A DNA stretch of 33,880 nucleotides from Kocuria dechangensis (GTDB lineage Bacteria > Actinomycetota > Actinomycetes > Actinomycetales > Micrococcaceae): positions 1-33,880 of the forward strand of contig NZ_BMEQ01000030.1 in the NCBI RefSeq assembly GCF_014636775.1. Direction: 5' to 3'. Position numbers and translations under genes: made by a program. Within the stretch, counting starts at the first letter, position 1. The number at the start of each line of letters is the position of its first letter. Shown here one piece after another: positions 30,098 to 33,880 of this stretch. The notes beneath the pieces are model-generated. The model did not search any database, was not told the DNA's origin, and saw only the letters and a program-made list of their open reading frames with translations.

Positions 30098-30491
30098 CGT
30101 TCTCCTCTCCCGGAGGGGCCTCACCAGACTATCGCCCGGCGGCCCCCGCGGCCGGTGCCCGGACGCCGCCGGGGCGCGACCCGTGCGCGGCGCGGGCTTC
30201 ACCGGCATTTCCGGGAATGGGCAGAAAGGGCGACTTTACCGTCCCGTTATCGGCCGGTGAGGGATATCGGGCGAAATCGGCGCGTCTTTAGTCCGCGGCA
30301 CGAAACATTTGTCCCGTCTTCGTATTAGCAATAGTTATTGCCTAGCATTCCGGTGGGCGTCTTCCCCAGCCCACGGGCCCTTCACGGGTCCGATCTGTCT
30401 CGCTGTCCGGCCGGACGGCGATAGCCCCCCGCCGCGCGGAAACCCCCCCATCTTTCCGCGCGTGCAGACAGAGCAGGAAGCAGAAGCACCC
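30098..30491. promoter_or_regulatory. 394-bp AT-richer divergent region with palindrome and structured leader
   Basis: This intergenic region is much less GC-rich than its surroundings around 30225-30350. Toward the plus-strand CAP/LGFP gene, TTCGTA (30319-30324) and TAGCAT (30343-30348) could form a promoter with an 18-bp spacer, and the spacer holds the palindrome GCAATA-GT-TATTGC (30328-30341). Transcription would start near 30355, leaving a leader of about 135 bases. The leader contains two clean hairpins: 30400-30409 with 30412-30421 (one wobble pair) and CGCGCGGAAA (30433-30442) with TTTCCGCGCG (30453-30462). A regulator and perhaps an RNA element may act here; no known riboswitch was recognised. 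Confidence 0.45.
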
Positions 30492-31547
30492 ATGGCGAAA
30501 CACCGCCTTGCCCCCGCACGCCCTCATGGCCGCACGGCCTCCCTGGCCGTCGCCGCCGGTCTCGGCGTCAGCACCGTCGCCGGCGCCCCGCTGGTCCTGG
30601 CCGCCCCCGCCCAGGCCGCCGCGCAGGACATCGTCGAGCTCGGGCCCGCCCAGCGGCAGTCCGACGCCCAGATCATCCTGGACGAGCTCAACCGGTACCG
30701 CGCCTCCCTGGGGGTGCGGCCCCTGAAGCACTCGGCCACGCTCTCGCAGGTGGTGCAGAAGGAGTCCGACCGCCAGGTGACCGAGGAGGCCTTCTCCCAC
30801 AGCACCTCGTTCCTCCAGGACCCGCGCACCGGCCCCTGGACCAGCGCCAACGAGGTGATCGCCCTCGAGTACCACCGGGACGTGCGCGCCCTGGTGCGGT
30901 GGTGGATCGCGTCCCCGGCCCACGACAAGGCCATCAAGGACCCCCGCCACGAGGTCATCGGCGTCGGGCTGAGCTACGCGGACGGCAGCCTGTCCCGGAC
31001 GGGGCAGCCGTGGCAGGTCCTCTCCACCGTGAACCTCTACGGGTACGCCAACGGCGGCGCGCCCGCGGACAGCTCCGCCCGCGTCTCCGGCGCCCCCTCC
31101 TCCGCCCCGTCCTCCACCTCCTCGGGCGTGGCCCCGCAGTCGACGACGAGCGCGGCCCCCTGGGCCGCCGCGGCGCCGCAGGCCCCCGCCACCGACCACC
31201 CCGTGGTCAACGGCATCGGCGCCCGCTACTGGGAGCTCGGCGGCCCGGCGGGCCCCGGCCAGCCCCTCATGGCGGAGCGCGGCGGGCTGCGCGACGGCGG
31301 CGTGTACCAGGACTTCGCCCGGGACGGCGTCCGGACCACCGTCTACTGGAGCCCCGCCACGGGCGCCCAGCCCGTGAAGACCTCCGGGGCCATCGGTCAC
31401 CGGTTCCTCGCCACCGGCGGGGTCGACGGCTACGGCTACCCCCTCACCGGGGAGGTCCCCACCGCGGACGGCTACTACCAGAAGTTCTCCAACGGGTACA
31501 CCGTCCACTGGTCGCGCAGCACCCAGCAGGTCTGGGCCACCCGCTGA
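30492..31547 (+). CDS. secreted CAP-domain protein with LGFP repeats
   Basis: A 351-residue exported protein. A signal peptide of about 43 residues has an Arg-rich N-terminus, an Ala/Val core and ends APAQAAAQ. Residues about 55-190 form a CAP/SCP-like domain (ILDELNRYRASLGVRPLKHSATL, SDRQVTEEAFSHSTSF, NEVIAL, WWIASPAHDKAIKDPRHEVIGVGLSY). A Ser/Pro/Ala linker (about 195-235) leads to two or more LGFP repeats (GARYWELGGPAGPGQPL, GHRFLATGGVDGYGYPLTGE) ending HWSRSTQQVWATR. LGFP repeats bind cell-wall polymers in actinobacteria, so the protein is probably held in the wall. The ATG at 30492 gives a good signal peptide; AGGAAG lies 12 bases or more upstream, an unusually long spacing. Confidence 0.9.
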   Translation: MAKHRLAPARPHGRTASLAVAAGLGVSTVAGAPLVLAAPAQAAAQDIVELGPAQRQSDAQIILDELNRYRASLGVRPLKHSATLSQVVQKESDRQVTEEAFSHSTSFLQDPRTGPWTSANEVIALEYHRDVRALVRWWIASPAHDKAIKDPRHEVIGVGLSYADGSLSRTGQPWQVLSTVNLYGYANGGAPADSSARVSGAPSSAPSSTSSGVAPQSTTSAAPWAAAAPQAPATDHPVVNGIGARYWELGGPAGPGQPLMAERGGLRDGGVYQDFARDGVRTTVYWSPATGAQPVKTSGAIGHRFLATGGVDGYGYPLTGEVPTADGYYQKFSNGYTVHWSRSTQQVWATR

Positions 31548-31590
31548 GGACGTCCGTCCCGGGGCCGGGCTCCGGGACGGACCCGCCGCC

Positions 31591-32598
31591 TCAGAACTCG
31601 AGGCAGATCTTGCCCAGGTGCCGGCCGGACTCCTGGTAGCGGAACGCGTCGGCGGCCTCGGCGAGGCCGAAGCTGCGGTCGACCACCGGCCGCAGCCCCG
31701 TGGCCTCGAGCGCCCGCACGAAGTCGGCCTGCTCCCGGCGGCTGCCCACGATCAGGCCCTGGAGGCGCGCCTGTCTGGCCATGAGCAGCGCGGTGGGCAC
31801 CTCCCCCGCGGCGCCGGTCAGCACGCCGATCAGCGCGATGTGCCCGCCGATCCGCACCGCCCGCACGGACTGCGGCAGCGTGCCGGGCCCGCCGACCTCG
31901 ATGACGTGGTCGGCACCCCGGCCCCCGGTGAGTTCCAGGACCGTGCGGCCCCACTTCGGGGTCTCCCGGTAGTTGACCGTGTGGTCGGCGCCCAGGGCGC
32001 GCACGCGCTCGAGCTTCTCGTCCGAGGAGGAGGTGACCACGACGGTGGCGCCCATGGCCTTGGCCAGCTGCAGGGCGTAGACGGAGACCCCTCCGGTGCC
32101 CAGGGCCAGGACGACGTCCCCGGCCTTGAGCCCGCCGTCGACGACGAGGGCGCGCCACGCGGTCAGCCCGGCGGTGGTGATGGTGGCGGACTCGGCGTGG
32201 GACCAGCCGGCGGGCGCCCGCGTGAACCAGCCCGCGGGCCGGACCACGACCTCCCGGGCGTAGCCGTCGAGCCCGTCCCCGGGCACCCGGGAGAAGTCCC
32301 CGTCCACGGCCGGGCCGTCCTGCCACAGCGGGAAGAAGCAGGAGACCACGGCGTCGCCCGCCGCGAACTCCTCGACGCCCTCTCCCACGGCCTCCACGAC
32401 GCCGGCGCCGTCGGCCATGGGGATCCGGCCGTCCTGCGTCGGGGAGCCGCCCGTGACCACGAGGTAGTCGTGGTAGTTCAGCGAGCTGGCCCGCACCCGG
32501 ACCCGGATCTCGCCGGGCCCGGGCGCTCCGGGGTCGGGGACGTCCTGCAGGGCGAGCCGGTCGAGGCCTCCGGGGGCGGCGAGGGACAGCTGCTTCAT
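31591..32598 (-). CDS. MDR-family NAD(P)-dependent alcohol dehydrogenase / quinone oxidoreductase
   Basis: A 335-residue medium-chain dehydrogenase/reductase. The GroES-like N-terminal domain (GEIRVRVRASSLNYHDYLVVTGG, IPMADGAGVVEAVGEGV) lacks the cysteine that binds catalytic zinc, so it is of the zinc-independent quinone oxidoreductase or enoyl-reductase-like type. The Rossmann motif is LALGTGGVSVYALQLAKAMGA, and SSSDEKLERVRALGADHTVNY follows. The C-terminus ends GRHLGKICLEF, which is typical. ATG at 32598 with GGAGGAG upstream. It converges on the CAP/LGFP gene and lies 84 bp after the metallo-hydrolase gene on the same strand. Confidence 0.92.
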   Translation of the reverse strand: MKQLSLAAPGGLDRLALQDVPDPGAPGPGEIRVRVRASSLNYHDYLVVTGGSPTQDGRIPMADGAGVVEAVGEGVEEFAAGDAVVSCFFPLWQDGPAVDGDFSRVPGDGLDGYAREVVVRPAGWFTRAPAGWSHAESATITTAGLTAWRALVVDGGLKAGDVVLALGTGGVSVYALQLAKAMGATVVVTSSSDEKLERVRALGADHTVNYRETPKWGRTVLELTGGRGADHVIEVGGPGTLPQSVRAVRIGGHIALIGVLTGAAGEVPTALLMARQARLQGLIVGSRREQADFVRALEATGLRPVVDRSFGLAEAADAFRYQESGRHLGKICLEF

Positions 32599-32619
32599 GG
32601 GTGCTCCTCCGAGCTGGTT

Positions 32620-32652
32620 GGGGTGGTGCAGGGGTGGTGCAGGGGTGGTCGG
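32620..32652. repeat. short 11-bp direct repeat upstream of the MDR gene
   Basis: GGGGTGGTGCA occurs twice without a gap (32620-32630 and 32631-32641), and a third copy with changes at its end follows (32642-32652). It fills much of the 84-bp gap upstream of the MDR dehydrogenase gene. Confidence 0.8.
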
Positions 32653-32682
32653 GGACCGGTCCGGTCAGGGTACGGCGGCGGC

Positions 32683-33426
32683 TCAGTGGGCGCCCACCGC
32701 CCGGGCGTGGCGCACGGCGGCCCCGGCCCCCTGGGTCCAGCGCTCCCCGTGGCCGGGCAGGACCGTGCCCGCCCCGGTCGCGGCGACGGCGTCCAGGGAC
32801 GCCAGCGCCATAGCCGTGTCCTTGGTGGCGGCGGAGGCCACGATCTGCGGGCCACGCCGGCCGGTGTAGGGGTCGAGGGTGACCAGGGCGTCCCCGCTGA
32901 GGACGGCGTCACGGTCCGGGAGGTCCAGGACGCAGTGCCCGTCCGTGTGCCCGGGCGTGTGGACGACGACGGGCCGGCCCGGCACCGGGAGGGGCGTGCC
33001 GGTCTCCAGCGGCCGCAGGTCCCGCACGCCCCTGACCGCCAGGGCCCCGGCCGCCGCCATCCGGGCGAGCAGCGGGATGGAGCGCGGATGCGCGACGGGG
33101 TAGAGGAACCTGTTGCGGTCCGGGCGGTACCGGTAGGGGTGGGCCGCCAGGCGGGCGTCGGCGGGGTGCCCCAGCACGGGCAGGCCCCACTCCTCCTGGG
33201 CGCGGCGGGCGAAGCCGACGTGGTCGAAGTGGGCGTGGGTCAGCACGAGCGCCCTGACCTCGTCGGGCCGGCGCCCCCGCTCCTCCAGGGCCTCCAGCAG
33301 CATGGGCCACATGCTGGGCAGACCGGCGTCGACCAGGGTGACGCCGTCGTCGTCCTCAAGCAGGTAGCAGTTGACGTGGGCGTGAGCGAGGCGGTGGACG
33401 CCGTCGGCGACATCGGGGGTGAACAT
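32683..33426 (-). CDS. metallo-beta-lactamase-fold hydrolase
   Basis: A 247-residue MBL-fold protein. The N-terminal strands (VHRLAHAHVNCYLLEDDDGVTLVDAGL) lead to the metal motif LTHAHFDHVG (HxHxDH). Later ligands are His in VVVHTPGHTDGHCVLD, Asp in VLSGDALVTLD and His in VLPGHGERW. The layout is that of glyoxalase-II-like or quorum-quenching-type hydrolases; the substrate is unknown. The ATG at 33426 has a strong AGGAGGAG site. It has its own promoter region with palindromic sites, so it is likely controlled by a repressor that is not in view. Confidence 0.92.
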   Translation of the reverse strand: MFTPDVADGVHRLAHAHVNCYLLEDDDGVTLVDAGLPSMWPMLLEALEERGRRPDEVRALVLTHAHFDHVGFARRAQEEWGLPVLGHPADARLAAHPYRYRPDRNRFLYPVAHPRSIPLLARMAAAGALAVRGVRDLRPLETGTPLPVPGRPVVVHTPGHTDGHCVLDLPDRDAVLSGDALVTLDPYTGRRGPQIVASAATKDTAMALASLDAVAATGAGTVLPGHGERWTQGAGAAVRHARAVGAH

Positions 33427-33440
33427 GGATCTCCTCCTGT

Positions 33441-33492
33441 GACCGGTCGTTTCGATCAGTCGGCTGATCGTATCCGACCACGGTGACCGGTC
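33441..33492. promoter_or_regulatory. candidate operator of the metallo-hydrolase gene
   Basis: The palindrome CGATCAG-TCGG-CTGATCG (33453-33470) overlaps a minus-strand -10-like TACGAT (complement of 33467-33472). On both sides lie copies of the 8-bp palindrome GACCGGTC (33441-33448 and 33485-33492), within a 10-bp direct repeat TGACCGGTCG. Symmetric sites over the core promoter are typical of TetR- or MarR-type repression. No regulator gene is seen beside it; it may lie beyond the window. Confidence 0.5.
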
Positions 33493-33520
33493 GCTCTCGG
33501 GCGCCTCGATCTCGACATGG

Positions 33521-33541
33521 TCCCGGAGCGCCGCTCCGGGA
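33521..33541. terminator. 21-bp palindrome after the right-edge gene
   Basis: TCCCGGAGCG (33521-33530) and CGCTCCGGGA (33532-33541) are exact reverse complements with a single base between, so a stem of about eight pairs can form. It lies 23 bp beyond the stop of the minus-strand gene that runs off the right edge and is its likely terminator. Confidence 0.55.
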
Positions 33542-33564
33542 CCTCGGCCACCTTCGAGGACGCC

Positions 33565-33880
33565 CTAGCGGAGGCCCGCACTCTGGCCCTGGCGGAGAGG
33601 ATCCGCATCCGCAGCTGAGCGGCCCCCCACCCGCCGGCGCAGGGCGGCCCGGGAGTGCCCGGCGGTGCGCAGCCGGGCACCCGCGTAGGAGACCCCGCCG
33701 CTCGCCCGGGCGGCGACGGCCGCCCACACGCACACCGACCGCTCCAGCACCCACAGGGGAGCCCACAGGGCGGCACTGCCCGGAAAGACCGCAGCGCCCC
33801 CGCACCGGCGCCCCCCGGCCTCGGCCAGCCCGCACACCGCCACGCCCGCGGCGACCAGCCGGCCCGGACGCCGCGCGGCC
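33565..33880 (-). CDS. 3' end of an unidentified gene running off the right edge
   Basis: The reading frame is open from the window end to a TAG at 33565, giving at least 105 C-terminal residues. The visible part is Ala/Arg-rich with three cysteines, a mildly hydrophobic stretch (AALWAPLWVLERSVCVWAAVAARASGGVSYAGARLRTAGH) and a basic end. The pattern of a short hydrophobic helix followed by GGVxYxGxRLR recalls the C-terminal tails of some actinobacterial glycosyltransferases, but this is weak. A GTG at 33843 could be an internal start. The palindrome just downstream supports a real gene end here. Confidence 0.5.
   Translation of the reverse strand, partial: AARRPGRLVAAGVAVCGLAEAGGRRCGGAAVFPGSAALWAPLWVLERSVCVWAAVAARASGGVSYAGARLRTAGHSRAALRRRVGGRSAADADPLRQGQSAGLR

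Noticed and set aside
30325-30345. DtxR/IdeR iron box
   Set aside because: TTAG and CTAG flank the palindrome, but the distance is 13 bases instead of 11 and the inner positions do not match the consensus.
30355-30491. c-di-AMP (ydaO) riboswitch upstream of the CAP/LGFP gene
   Set aside because: Hairpins are present, but I could not find the conserved core sequences of the class, so I describe only an unassigned structured leader.
33517-33618. Plus-strand mini-gene of 33 codons that looks like a protein C-terminus (EDALAEARTLALAERIRIRS)
   Set aside because: It has no ribosome site or upstream body, runs through the palindrome at 33521-33541 and is antisense to the right-edge gene. A remnant of a lost gene cannot be excluded, but support is too thin.

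Overview
The window looks like chromosomal DNA from a very high-GC actinobacterium, most likely a member of the Micrococcaceae close to Kocuria, Micrococcus or Arthrobacter. The gene content supports this: a Pup-tagging locus, the mycothiol enzyme MshC, the actinobacterial RNA polymerase factor RbpA, a single-chain PafB-PafC regulator of the type known from Arthrobacter, twin-arginine translocation genes beside pafBC, an LGFP-repeat secreted protein and strong G/C third-position codon use. The genus is inferred from layout and protein resemblance, not from a marker gene.

Left part (1-3370): a small membrane-anchored protein of unknown function on the minus strand. On the plus strand, an NfeD-type membrane protein and an SPFH/stomatin protein are followed by rbpA, which has a good SigR/SigH-type promoter and ends at a perfect 24-bp hairpin.

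Central part (3381-22792): sixteen genes all on the minus strand. In transcription order these are a HAD phosphatase, an M50 site-2 protease, TrmI, ARC (Mpa), Dop, Pup, PafA, an FKBP lipoprotein, a cytoplasmic FKBP, fused PafBC, a small membrane protein, TatA, TatC, the Ski2/Mtr4-like helicase HelY, an amidohydrolase and a polyprenol-phosphate mannosyltransferase. Many junctions are short overlaps (GTGA type), so much of this is co-transcribed. The 20S proteasome genes prcB and prcA, usually found between pup and pafA, are absent: pup and pafA are only 4 bp apart. ARC also lacks the C-terminal GQYL-type tail that docks on the 20S core. This looks like pupylation without a proteasome. The dop-pup spacer is almost filled by a 14-bp tandem repeat (ten exact copies) that must be transcribed to reach pup. 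It is G-quadruplex-capable on one strand and C-rich/G-poor, Rho-site-like, on the mRNA strand.

Right part (22877-33880): a PAC2-family protein (+), then minus-strand mshC, uppP and an acidic protein, a DUF5703-like small protein (+), then minus-strand acyl-CoA dehydrogenase, M20 peptidase and a small lipoprotein. After a 394-bp AT-richer regulatory region comes a secreted CAP/LGFP protein (+), then minus-strand MDR oxidoreductase, a metallo-beta-lactamase-fold hydrolase and the 3' end of an unidentified gene running off the edge. Convergent gene ends carry long perfect hairpins. Several genes show a -10-like hexamer 6-7 bases before the start codon, which suggests leaderless transcripts. No rRNA, tRNA, insertion sequence, prophage or CRISPR array was recognised.
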